From positions 1 through 64,000 of the forward strand of contig CAKZMM010000187.1 of NCBI GenBank assembly GCA_937128505.1: 64,000 nt of DNA. The letters run 5' to 3'. Shown here piece by piece: positions 16,591-25,643 of this stretch. Made by a program: the position numbers and the translations under genes. Below the pieces are notes generated by a model. It did no database searches. It was not told where the DNA came from and saw only the letters and a list, made by a program, of their open reading frames with translations. This stretch comes from an uncultured Thermogutta sp. GTDB lineage: Bacteria > Planctomycetota > Planctomycetia > Pirellulales > Thermoguttaceae. Position 1 is the stretch's first letter. Each line of letters opens with the position of its first letter.

Positions 16591-16998
16591 TCGGCTCGAA
16601 TCGCCCCCGGCAAACTCGAGCTGAGGAACTCGCCGCCACGAAACGCCCAGCGCTGTGCTTCTTGCGGCTTGGCGTCCGGCGGCAGTGGCAAACGCCGCGC
16701 AGCTATACAATAGAGCGAGAGTATCAATTTCAGTATACGTCAAGTTCAAAAAGGGCTAACCGCAGCGCTAGGCCCGGCAGCGTGGGAGATTTCTCGGTTC
16801 GCTTTGTGCTTCGTTTATTAGTCGGTGATTGGTTTTGTATTACTCAAACTGTAAACGGAAAGGCAGGATCTGTAAATTAACCTCTTTTCGGACAATCAGT
16901 TAAGTGTATTCAAGAAATGGGTGTGTTCTTTGCATTCGCCGCTGGTCTAGCAGGCCGTTCTCGCTCCCTCCAGGCGATGCCATTTACAGTTTGAGGTA
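16591..16998. other. Spacer between convergent genes, with a long-range inverted repeat
   Basis: About 400 bases between convergent stops. Apart from the inverted repeat at 16843-16995, listed separately, nothing is recognised. Confidence 0.35.
16843..16995. repeat. 13-base perfect inverted repeat enclosing about 127 bases
   Basis: CTCAAACTGTAAA at 16843-16855 and its exact reverse complement TTTACAGTTTGAG at 16983-16995, the latter ending 3 bases before the GDYXXLXY gene stop. The layout is like a miniature inverted-repeat element, but I see no target-site duplication. Confidence 0.55.
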
Positions 16999-19269
16999 CT
17001 AGTCGTTCATTGGTCCTGGCAGCCGGGGGCGAGGTGGCAAATCCGGGGAAGAAACGAAAGGAGTCAGTGGACTGCCACTGTTCACCTCTTGGAGCTCGGC
17101 CACCCACGCCGACCCGTCTGCCGCGATTAGCACTTTGGCCCAGACCTTCTCGGAACCGATTTTATCTTGCCATATTGGGGCGCTTCCTTCGGGAACGAAA
17201 ATGCTTTCGATGCCGAAAGCTAAAAAGGCTACGACGCTCGGCGATCCGGCCCGATGATAGACATATAAGCAGCTTAAAATACGACCCTTCAAAAACGGTC
17301 CTGGCTCTGGTTTTTCCAAGACAGGGCGACCCAACCTGTATTGCTGGCCGCCGGGTAACTCCTCCAAAGGTAGGAAGAGCGTACGGCCGCGCAGCATCTC
17401 GGAAACTCGATCTTCTCTTAAAGTGCCTCGCTCCTCAGGAGATGAAGGACCGGGCTGCCGGCCGGGTGACGAACTGGCGAGTTTCTCCTGAACCAAATCC
17501 GTCACATCGAGCTCAGAAATATCGTAGCGGAGACTCAAATACCGTCCCCCCGGCGACCATCCATTACTAACACGCAACGATACGGTTAAAGGTTCCGCCA
17601 CCCAGAAAGGCCAAACACGCAAAACAATAACCGAGGCTAAGATGGCGATTTGGACGGCAAAACCAACGCCCAAGCACAAGCTTTTTCGCTGCTCGAACCA
17701 AGAGAAAACTCGGCCCTTGAGCCCAGAACCCTCCAGGATCGCTTCTTCAAGAGAAAGCTCTGCGTCGGCTCCCTCTCGGGTAATTCTCTGGCTGATCCAA
17801 CCCCACCATCGCACCAATGCGAAAAGGGCCACTCCGGCTATGGCAAAGAAACCGGCAGCCGCCAACATATCCAACCCAAATAAATCTGCATAACGCCAGA
17901 TGGCCCAAACAAATAAGTAGACAGTCCCGGCTGCAAATAGTGGGGGTGTGGCCTCCTTGAACCCGCGCCACATCAGCCAGAGGGACAATCCCAGCATCGC
18001 GCCATTGCTGAGAATGACCCCACCTTCCTCGACCCATTCCGTCGGCATTTCCCGAATGATCCAAGCGGCGCCGTCCGGTCCAATTCCCAAGCGCGCTGCG
18101 GGAATCCACGCCGCCCGGAAGGCTTCAAGTCCGGCGAAAAACGTCGCGAGCAATAGGAAGACCGCCGGGCCCGATAACCGGCGAACCACTCGTCGCCCTC
18201 CTGCCCCGGTGAGCCACTGCCCGCTCCGCAAGTTCACCGTTAAACGAACCCCAAGCAGACCGAGTACAAGAACCGAGCAGCTTGCGACTAACCAAAAAAC
18301 CCTCGCTGCCGCAAGATCCACGTGTGAATAAACCGTGAAAGCCTTTGATGCAGAAATCGTTTCGGCGCTGTAAAAACCCAGGGCAATACACAGCAGCACC
18401 ACACCGCACCACCAAAAGGCCCGACCGAGCTGGTTCTTCCAGCTCAAAAGCTCCCCGCCTAACCAAAGCAAAGATCCCCAAAAAACCGCCCAAGGGACTA
18501 AGACCTCACCTCGAACGTTTAGGACTTCTGCGGCCACCTCGTGAACCCATAAGAACAGGACCAAGCAGCAAAATACCGCTGCGATAGTCGAGCGGCCGCG
18601 CGCTGCTAATCCGAACCCCCAAAGCAGTAATACAATCGCCCAGATGTATTGGGAATTGAATCCTGCTGAATATGCCGGACCCGATACCCACCACGGCACC
18701 AACGTTCCCCCGAGGGCCCAACCGAATAGTAGGACGGGATAAGCCAACGCGGAGAAAAAATTCGGGTACGCAGCCACGGGCCAGGCAATCCCCAGGACCC
18801 ACCAGAGGAAAAGTCCCCTCCAGGGTGCCGTGACCTGTAGGGCCTGTCCAGCTTGAAAAATAGCGATGCCGAAAAGAACCGTCACAGCGGTAAGTCCCAC
18901 TTCCGTCCAAAGACGTGATGGGAGCTTCCGGAGCATGATCCCCACGGCAATCTGAGCCAACGCAAGGACGATGGTAACAATCGCGATCTTGGCCGCCGGG
19001 GAAATCACATCCCAATTGAATAACACCACAAGGTATACCGCCAACCCAAGAAACAAGGTGGCAACGGCAGCCAAGAGTTGGAGCAAAATCTGCCGCCACC
19101 GTCGCTGCTGCGCAACTTCGGGATAGAGATTGAGGATTTCACTCCGCTGCTCGCTGCTAATGAGTCCCTGAGCCTCCCAGTGCGATAATTCCGATTCAAG
19201 CCAACGGCGCTGACGGAGCGATAAGTTTCGGGTCGCCGACGCTTTTTCTTGGAAATTTTCTGCTGGCAC
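16999..19269 (-). CDS. DUF2157 - polytopic membrane - GDYXXLXY fusion protein
   Basis: Large inner-membrane protein that joins two families commonly encoded separately. The N-terminus is DUF2157-like (WLESELSHWEAQGLISSEQRSEIL followed by transmembrane helices). The middle consists of many hydrophobic segments, probably 14 or more. The C-terminus, from about residue 535, is a GDYXXLXY domain: a last membrane helix, then GRYLSLRYDISEL in place of GDYxxLxY and the later signature GIESIFVPEG. The initiation codon is GTG at 19269. The first position after Gly is Arg rather than Asp. Function of both families is unknown; they are usually associated with the cell envelope. The two-domain reading is by motif and fairly secure. 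Confidence 0.85.
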   Translation of the reverse strand: MPAENFQEKASATRNLSLRQRRWLESELSHWEAQGLISSEQRSEILNLYPEVAQQRRWRQILLQLLAAVATLFLGLAVYLVVLFNWDVISPAAKIAIVTIVLALAQIAVGIMLRKLPSRLWTEVGLTAVTVLFGIAIFQAGQALQVTAPWRGLFLWWVLGIAWPVAAYPNFFSALAYPVLLFGWALGGTLVPWWVSGPAYSAGFNSQYIWAIVLLLWGFGLAARGRSTIAAVFCCLVLFLWVHEVAAEVLNVRGEVLVPWAVFWGSLLWLGGELLSWKNQLGRAFWWCGVVLLCIALGFYSAETISASKAFTVYSHVDLAAARVFWLVASCSVLVLGLLGVRLTVNLRSGQWLTGAGGRRVVRRLSGPAVFLLLATFFAGLEAFRAAWIPAARLGIGPDGAAWIIREMPTEWVEEGGVILSNGAMLGLSLWLMWRGFKEATPPLFAAGTVYLFVWAIWRYADLFGLDMLAAAGFFAIAGVALFALVRWWGWISQRITREGADAELSLEEAILEGSGLKGRVFSWFEQRKSLCLGVGFAVQIAILASVIVLRVWPFWVAEPLTVSLRVSNGWSPGGRYLSLRYDISELDVTDLVQEKLASSSPGRQPGPSSPEERGTLREDRVSEMLRGRTLFLPLEELPGGQQYRLGRPVLEKPEPGPFLKGRILSCLYVYHRAGSPSVVAFLAFGIESIFVPEGSAPIWQDKIGSEKVWAKVLIAADGSAWVAELQEVNSGSPLTPFVSSPDLPPRPRLPGPMND

Positions 19270-19592
19270 TGGCGGAGACCTCAGATAGACTCATCCCAGG
19301 AAAAAAGCCCAATCCCGATCATCCCCATTCGTAAGAAGGAGCCAGGCGGATCCTCGCGCTTTGCTGCGGATTCTAAGACCGAACGAACTTCCGTTCAACC
19401 TCGCGGGGCACAGCACCTTCCCCGGGCACAAACTCGCCCATCGCCGAAGTGAGACTGAATCTTTGCCCCTCCTTTGTCGTCGCGAGCACCAGGGCAAGCA
19501 CCGCGAACCTGTGTTGGCTGCCGCACTAGACCGTAATGGCGACTAATGGCAAGCTGCTCCCCCGCTGTGTTTCTCACCTGAGCTACGACCGG
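19270..19592. other. Spacer
   Basis: 323 bases between two minus-strand genes. No gene or clear signal seen. Confidence 0.3.
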
Positions 19593-21008
19593 TTACATGT
19601 TCGTCAAGTCATCGTCACGTTCGCCGGCGATCATGCTATCGAGAATGCGTGCCAATAAGGCACGGTGCTCCGTTGTGCGTGCGTAAACCCGACAGATGCG
19701 ATAACTCAGCGGAATTTGCCGGAAAAGCTCGCGGTCCTCAAGCCGCCGGGTCTCGCCCGTGGCGGCATCAAAAAGGAAGTTTTGGCCGGCGGTGGGCATT
19801 TGCGACCCAGGTCGATACACATGCCGAGCAGGATCAAAACGAAGCGGCAGATCCCGTAGCTCCTGCCGCAATCGAGCCCGAAATGCCCTTTCGAAAAGCT
19901 CCTCGTCACTAAAGACACTGGCTTGCTCGGATTGCCCCGGCTCAAAAACAATGATCCTCTCACAAGCAAGTTTCCACGGAATTTCTCGTCGCAAAAACGA
20001 TCGCCACTTCTCCCCCAATTCCCTCAACTTCGCATTCGGATGCTTCACCCATCGGGCCACCTCCGTAAATACCCACCAGTCCGTGAAAAGTAAGTACTCG
20101 TCGAGGTGATCGAGGGGACTGCCGGGAAACAAATACGATTTACTCTCCAGAAAAAGATCTCTGAGCGTTAGATCGATCGCCCTCACGGTACGGTGGTAAT
20201 ACACGGAACTGAAGAGCTCGGCCCGGACTGAAAGAAACCGGACCAGTGCACTAAGGCCCCGTTCGTGAATGGTCAACCCCCGCTCGGTAAAGGCCGAGTA
20301 ATGGAGAAGTCGCTCAAGGTCGAAAGCCCGAGTGTTGTACCCCGTCATATAGGCATCGCGAAGAACAAAATCCATGTTGTCCAGCGTATAAAGGCCGCAA
20401 AATAAGCTGCGCAAAAAAACCAACCACCGTGGCAAGGTGTGAGGAAGATCCGGTCGAGGACGCACCACGAGGATAGCAACTTGCTCAGGATCGAGCCTTT
20501 CGCCCGGTTCCAAAGCTGAGAAGGGATTGCGCCGAAGCCCGCGGATCAAATCCGCAAAAAAGTGGTGAATGATCTCCGCTCCGAGGCTTTCGTGGGTCAA
20601 CCCGAAATCGGCCAGGAAATATTGATCCAAAAAATGCCCGAAGGGGCCGTGACCCACATCGTGCAGAAGCGCTGCCACCCGCAATAGGCTTTCCACATAA
20701 CCCCGGCTCGGTACATCGGGGCAAACGGCTCGGAGACTTGGATACAATCGCTCGGCGGCACGCGATGCCAGGTGCATTGCACCCAAAACGTGTTGAAATC
20801 GTGTGTGTTGAGCCGCCGGAAAAACCCACCATGCGCATTGCAGTTGGTGGATTTGTCGCAATCTTTGAATCCAAGGGTTATCGACCAAATCCCTTTCCGA
20901 AACTTCTCCCGGCGGAAGCCCATCCCGTGCGGTAAAGGGAATGTAGCCATGAATCGGATCATGGCTCAGGGTTTGATAAGCGAATGGTTCCGATCCAAGC
21001 GGAGTCAT
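19593..21008 (-). CDS. HD-domain phosphohydrolase (SAMHD1/YdhJ-like)
   Basis: HD-superfamily metal-dependent phosphohydrolase of the COG1078 group, related to dGTP triphosphohydrolases and SAMHD1. The N-terminus has the family signature DPIHGYIPF. Metal-site motifs are HTRFQHVLG (His near 71), LLHDVGHGPFGHF (His-Asp near 116) and HESLGAEII. Downstream sequence LYTLDNMDFVLRDAYMTG (Asp ligand) also fits. Likely activity is on a deoxynucleoside triphosphate or similar phosphoester, in the cytoplasm. Length 471 residues is normal for the group. Genetic context does not narrow the substrate. Confidence 0.92.
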   Translation of the reverse strand: MTPLGSEPFAYQTLSHDPIHGYIPFTARDGLPPGEVSERDLVDNPWIQRLRQIHQLQCAWWVFPAAQHTRFQHVLGAMHLASRAAERLYPSLRAVCPDVPSRGYVESLLRVAALLHDVGHGPFGHFLDQYFLADFGLTHESLGAEIIHHFFADLIRGLRRNPFSALEPGERLDPEQVAILVVRPRPDLPHTLPRWLVFLRSLFCGLYTLDNMDFVLRDAYMTGYNTRAFDLERLLHYSAFTERGLTIHERGLSALVRFLSVRAELFSSVYYHRTVRAIDLTLRDLFLESKSYLFPGSPLDHLDEYLLFTDWWVFTEVARWVKHPNAKLRELGEKWRSFLRREIPWKLACERIIVFEPGQSEQASVFSDEELFERAFRARLRQELRDLPLRFDPARHVYRPGSQMPTAGQNFLFDAATGETRRLEDRELFRQIPLSYRICRVYARTTEHRALLARILDSMIAGERDDDLTNM

Positions 21009-21169
21009 GATTCATCCTGCCTTTCCGCCGTTTGTCCCAAGGTTTGGCAACCAACGTCCGTGAATCTTACAAGATTTTTGTTGGATCGATTGATCGATCA
21101 ATTTAGGCCGAAGCCTCCGGATATATTGCGGCGCAACCTTGTGGCTGTGATTCGTTAACCCCCTGCTTC

Positions 21170-21217
21170 GCGTATCCTGAAAGCTGCGTATCCTGAGATC
21201 TGCGTATCCTGAGACTG
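21170..21217. repeat. 16-base tandem repeat, three copies
   Basis: Three adjacent 16-base units starting GCGTATCCTGA at 21170, 21186 and 21202, followed by AAGCT, GATCT and GACTG respectively. Confidence 0.9.
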
Positions 21218-22147
21218 GAGGATGGTGCTCCAACGCATATCGAATTTGCCCTCCGGCTTAGCCGGAAAGCTAAGCGGTTTCCGGCCGGAGGTCACAACGA
21301 CGTTTAAGATCCCCGTTTAGGGCAGAAGACTCGATTCCAAGGCAGCGTGGGGCTCCACTTTGCTCTACCCACGTCCGGAGTACCCTCCAAGGAGCGAACG
21401 GATGTTCGAACAAACGGAGGCTTACGCCCTACAGCTACCATCACGCGATGCTGTGCAAAGGGATTGTTGCGATTTCATGAATACTTTCCCATGCTCTTCA
21501 TCCAGTCTATTCCAGACAGTTTTCCAATTTTGCAAAATCCGGAAGATTCCTGGTAAATCCCTCACTTTTACAGTTTTTGGGTATTTTTCGGCAGAGAGCC
21601 CTCTTTTGTGTCAGCCGTCTGTTGTCCCCGAGGACCTCGCTTCGTTCAAAAGGTGTCCGATGTTACCGTTCCCATTCAACGAGGGATGCTGCTAAGTGTT
21701 TTGAAGGAGTTTTCGAGCCGTCTTTTGAGGCAAACAAAACCTCATTAATCTTCTCTTCTATGGCAAATTTAAATACGCCGGTTTTGAAGTCATTTTAAGG
21801 ACGCTAGCATTCTGCATTACCTTCGAAAGACTTGCTTTACGGCGCGATGCCGCCCGTTGCTACCGCAATTCCCGCATCAAATAGTTGCACCCGATCCAGA
21901 AATTTCCCAAAACTCTCAAAATCTAAACACCTACCATATCTTCCATTCATCCGTGCCTATGTATTCATTCTGTACTAAGCATAACCGTCAGACTTTCTAT
22001 CTTATCAAGTGCAGAACTATTGATCTGGCAATAGAACGATTGAAACGGTATGAATTCCGCCCGATCGAGGGGATCTTGTGTCAAGCCTACGACCCGTTGG
22101 CGTCCTCAGACTCCATCTGGAAGGCTCGATCTTCTGCCGCACCCACT

Positions 22148-22191
22148 AGTGCAACATGGAGGGAACAGCAGTGCAACATAGAGGGAACGGG
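22148..22191. repeat. 22-base tandem duplication
   Basis: Two adjacent units AGTGCAACAT(G/A)GAGGGAAC plus four bases at 22148-22169 and 22170-22191. More diverged ACAT(A/G) GAAG fragments continue to about 22230. Confidence 0.8.
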
Positions 22192-22582
22192 AGAAACATA
22201 GAAGAAAAACATGAAGGAACAACATAGAAGAGAAATCCGGGTAGGAAATTGGAGCACGCGAGAAATCCAAATCCGAATGTAGAACCTGGCGAAACACCGA
22301 CCTGCGAGCGTCCTGGGAACCAACAAAAAAGTTTGGATTGTGGAAAGAATAACTCTGTTTCCGCGAGGTTAAAACTTCGCAACTCGGATGATCGATCGAC
22401 GGTTTTGGCTTTCTGACGACAGGGGGAGTTTCCTGGGGGCGTATCCCGATATCGGGCTTAAATGGGCGCATAAGATCGCATTCGGAGGAAACCCCTCTGC
22501 TTCGCGATTGAAGGGCGTGGCCAATCACACTCCATGGCTTCGGGATAGGCAAAACCAAGTTTTTGCAAGATAGAGCCACACT

Positions 22583-25500
22583 ATGATCGGCGGGGATTCA
22601 CACGACTTACGGGCCGAAAACAATTTTGAGGACACGCAACATTTTGAGGCTTCTCGTCTCGAGGGTCCTCACGAGGCCCACTCCCGGGCCGAGGAACCCG
22701 GGCCGGAGAAGCTTCGGCCCGATGCGACTTCAAGCTGCTGTTCGCGCGAAAGCCATGAACATCTCACAGACGAATCGAGCCTCCAGCCGGAGCTTCGCGA
22801 TGCAGATCGCACGCCGGATTCGGCCGCACCAAGCGCGGAGCAATCAAATGACGACCTTTTTCTCGCCGAAAAACTGTCCCGGCACCGTCGATTTGTCCGA
22901 ATGGGCACTGTTGGCGCGATATGTGTCGCGGTGGTACTCGTCGGGATCGGCGCGATCGGTTACCTAATGGATTTTTCTGCGAACTCGCCGAAGACCGGTT
23001 CCTCCCCCGACGGAGACACAATTGCGCGTGCGGCTCCGAATAATCTAAGTCATTCTCTCAGAAGCTTTGGCGAACTGCCGGGCGGTCAGACCTCTATTCT
23101 TCGTACACCGGAGCATCAGGGGCTTGCCACACTAGGGGATCAGGGCAGTGGACATTCGGCCGTTCACCATCCGGGTCGTGATTCTGAGCGATGGCAGACG
23201 GCAAGACTCGATGTTGCCACCGGCCGCCACCAAGAGGCTATGCCGGCGGCGGGCTTCTCGGCAACTGCGGCCGGTTCAACGCGGGGGGCTACTAGAACCG
23301 ATTTACGAAGCCAGTCGGTAGCAAGCAATGCGGTCTTCCGCAGCCCGGATGGCAATTTAGAGCCGACGGCCGAGGGAAATCTTTCAGCACGGCCCCCGAT
23401 CGCCGGAGGCCAAACCGCCGAGGTATTACTCGCTGCGCAGGCCACCGGTTCAAGCAGCCCCACAACCGAACTCGGTGACGCTCGAACTTCCAACGTCCCG
23501 GAAGGATCCCTGAGGCCCACTTCGGGAGATACGGGGCTTGTTCCTGTGGAAGGTGGAGATGAGGCGTCGCCGAGGGATCCTTCGGCTGAAGCACCCACGG
23601 CGGTTTCCTTTGAAACTCCGGAGACTTCTCAAAATCCTCTTCGCTCGGGGAATCCTCTTCGCACAGCTGTTTACACTGAAGAGATGCAGGGTGAACCTGC
23701 CGCGCGGCCGGCAAGCCCCGATCAAGCCCTTCCGTTTAACCTACCGCCAATTGGTGTGCTGGAGCTGCCCGCACGACAACCCCAAGAAGTCGCCGCTATG
23801 GGACCCGAAACCGCCGGATTGACGAGGCCGCGCTCGGGCGCAACAGCCCCGGTGATGCAGCCGGAGAGCACCGGAGCTCCTGATACCAAAATTACCGGTA
23901 ATCCCACCGGCTCTTTGCCGCCGGATTTCGCCCCTTTCGGCAGGCGAGGACAGGCCGATGCCAGCGCGGCTCTGCCGAGTCCTCAAGCCACAGGCAATCC
24001 CCGGTCATTGTCGGCATCGGCTAACCCTGGCCATGCTGAGCCTTTGCCCTTCGATCCACCTGGTCCAAGCGCCGGCGGGTTAACGCGATTGCCGTCCAGG
24101 GCCGCCGAAGCTTTTCCCCCTCCTAAGCCGGCAGGAAACCCGGCAAGCGATACGCCCTTTAACGCCGGCGGCTTGGCTATCCTTGGTTCGGGGCTTCCGG
24201 GCGATATTTCCCTGGAAGGACCGCAAACGCCGCGGTTACTCATTGAAAAACTTGCTCCGGAGGAGGTCCAGGTAAATGAACCTGCGGTGTTCAAAATTCG
24301 GGTGATGAATCAGGGTCAGACAACCGCTCGCTCGATTGAAATTCGCGATACGCTTCCCAGGGGAATGGAGCTACTGAAAACTCATCCGCCTGCAATCACC
24401 AACGATCAGGGGGAGTTGCTCTGGCGTTTGGGGCCGCTTCAGGCCGGCCAACAACTTACCGTAGAAGTCCATGCCTTAGCCCGGCAGGAGGGGGTTTTGG
24501 GTTCAGTCGCTAGCGTGCAAATCGTAGCGGAGGCAGCGGCAAAGACCCGCGCAACTAAACCCGAGCTGGAACTAGAGGTTTCTGCACCGGAGCAGGTGTT
24601 GATCGGGGCCGAAGTCCCCTTCCATTTGACGGTGAGCAATCCTGGCAGCGGAGTTGCCGAGGGTGTTGTGGTGGAGGCCCATCTAGGTCCCGAGTTGGAC
24701 CACCCCGCCGGTTCGGCAATCATGTATGAGGTTGGCTCACTCCGCCCCGGCGAAACGCGCGAGCTGGAGCTACGTGTGCTGGCCAAAAAACCAGGCCCCT
24801 GCACCACAAGCGTGTTGGTCATGGGCCAAAAGAATTTGCAGGTGGAAGCCGATATCGCTCTACAAATTGTTTCTCCGCAGCTTCAGTTGGCCATCAACGG
24901 CCCCAAACGCCGCTTTTTGGACTGGCCTTCGGCTTTCGAACTGCTGGTGCAAAATGTCGGCACGGCCGCGGCCGAGAATGTACAACTGTTGTTGGCTGTA
25001 CCGCCCGGTTTCGAGTTTGTTTCGGCCAATAACTCCGGACAATATGATGGCACGACCCGGCAGGTCCTTTGGTTGCTGGAGGAGTTGCCCATCGGGGAAA
25101 GCGGTTCGGTTCGCGTAACCTTGCTTCCTCGCCAATTGGGTACATTCGACCTGCGACTGAGGGCGGAAGCCGATTTGGGCGCTCAAGCCGAAATAAAGTT
25201 GCCGGTCGAGGTCGCCGGAATTGCGGCCCTCCAGTTCGAAGTGAGCGATCAAAATGACCCGGTCGCCTTGGGAGGTGAAGCCGCGTACGAAATCCGGGTG
25301 GTCAATCAGGGTTCTCAAGCGGCTAGCAATGTACAGGTAAGCGTGACCTTACCCTCGGGCCTAACGCCCATCAGTGCCGAGGGGCCAGTTCGCCATGCCA
25401 TGGAACTCAATCGGCTGGTGTTCGATGTTTTGCCGCAGCTTGCCCCCAAAGCCGAAGCCGTCTTTCGGCTGCGCGCTCAGGCGGTGGAACCTGGGGATAA

Positions 25501-25585
25501 ACGCTTCCGCGTTCAGCTTACAAGTGACGACCTGCAAACTCCGATCCTGAAGGAGGAAAGTACCCGCGTGTTTGCGGAGGAATAG
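22583..25585 (+). CDS. DUF11-repeat single-pass membrane protein
   Basis: 1000-residue envelope protein. Residues 1-105 are a polar, acidic probable cytoplasmic part. One membrane segment spans about 107-130 (GAICVAVVLVGIGAIGYLM). Next comes about 420 residues of Ser/Pro/Gly/Ala-rich sequence, probably an extended stalk. From about 550 to the end lie four immunoglobulin-like DUF11-type units, each with a core such as VFKIRVMNQGQTTARSIEI or AAYEIRVVNQGSQAASNVQV and a closing line like LPRGMELL or LPSGLTPI. DUF11 units act as beta-sandwich spacers or adhesive domains in cell-surface proteins. The N-in, C-out orientation is inferred from the positive charge (RHRRFVR) before the membrane helix. 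Only a weak ribosome binding site precedes the ATG. Confidence 0.87.
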   Translation: MIGGDSHDLRAENNFEDTQHFEASRLEGPHEAHSRAEEPGPEKLRPDATSSCCSRESHEHLTDESSLQPELRDADRTPDSAAPSAEQSNDDLFLAEKLSRHRRFVRMGTVGAICVAVVLVGIGAIGYLMDFSANSPKTGSSPDGDTIARAAPNNLSHSLRSFGELPGGQTSILRTPEHQGLATLGDQGSGHSAVHHPGRDSERWQTARLDVATGRHQEAMPAAGFSATAAGSTRGATRTDLRSQSVASNAVFRSPDGNLEPTAEGNLSARPPIAGGQTAEVLLAAQATGSSSPTTELGDARTSNVPEGSLRPTSGDTGLVPVEGGDEASPRDPSAEAPTAVSFETPETSQNPLRSGNPLRTAVYTEEMQGEPAARPASPDQALPFNLPPIGVLELPARQPQEVAAMGPETAGLTRPRSGATAPVMQPESTGAPDTKITGNPTGSLPPDFAPFGRRGQADASAALPSPQATGNPRSLSASANPGHAEPLPFDPPGPSAGGLTRLPSRAAEAFPPPKPAGNPASDTPFNAGGLAILGSGLPGDISLEGPQTPRLLIEKLAPEEVQVNEPAVFKIRVMNQGQTTARSIEIRDTLPRGMELLKTHPPAITNDQGELLWRLGPLQAGQQLTVEVHALARQEGVLGSVASVQIVAEAAAKTRATKPELELEVSAPEQVLIGAEVPFHLTVSNPGSGVAEGVVVEAHLGPELDHPAGSAIMYEVGSLRPGETRELELRVLAKKPGPCTTSVLVMGQKNLQVEADIALQIVSPQLQLAINGPKRRFLDWPSAFELLVQNVGTAAAENVQLLLAVPPGFEFVSANNSGQYDGTTRQVLWLLEELPIGESGSVRVTLLPRQLGTFDLRLRAEADLGAQAEIKLPVEVAGIAALQFEVSDQNDPVALGGEAAYEIRVVNQGSQAASNVQVSVTLPSGLTPISAEGPVRHAMELNRLVFDVLPQLAPKAEAVFRLRAQAVEPGDKRFRVQLTSDDLQTPILKEESTRVFAEE
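23633..23662 (+). repeat. In-frame short duplication in the DUF11 protein stalk
   Basis: AATCCTCTTCGC occurs at 23633 and again at 23651, an 18-base period that yields NPLRSG-NPLR in the stalk. Confidence 0.7.
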
Positions 25586-25643
25586 GCTGATATCCTTTGA
25601 GGCTGGTTGCTCGGGGTATCGAGGCATCATGGGCCGCCACGCA

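Larger units (their letters stand above)
21009..22582. other. Long spacer between divergent genes
   Basis: About 1.57 kb between the HD gene (minus) and the DUF11 gene (plus), with two short tandem repeats listed separately. It is noticeably more AT-rich than the flanking genes from 21440 to 22400. Several open frames of 60-160 codons exist, but none has a recognisable product or good ribosome binding site. An untranslated RNA cannot be excluded. Confidence 0.35.

Noticed and set aside
21857-22201. Plus-strand open frame of 114 codons in the long spacer
   Set aside because: Composition is AT-rich and unlike the neighbouring genes, with no recognisable motif. It ends within a short duplication.
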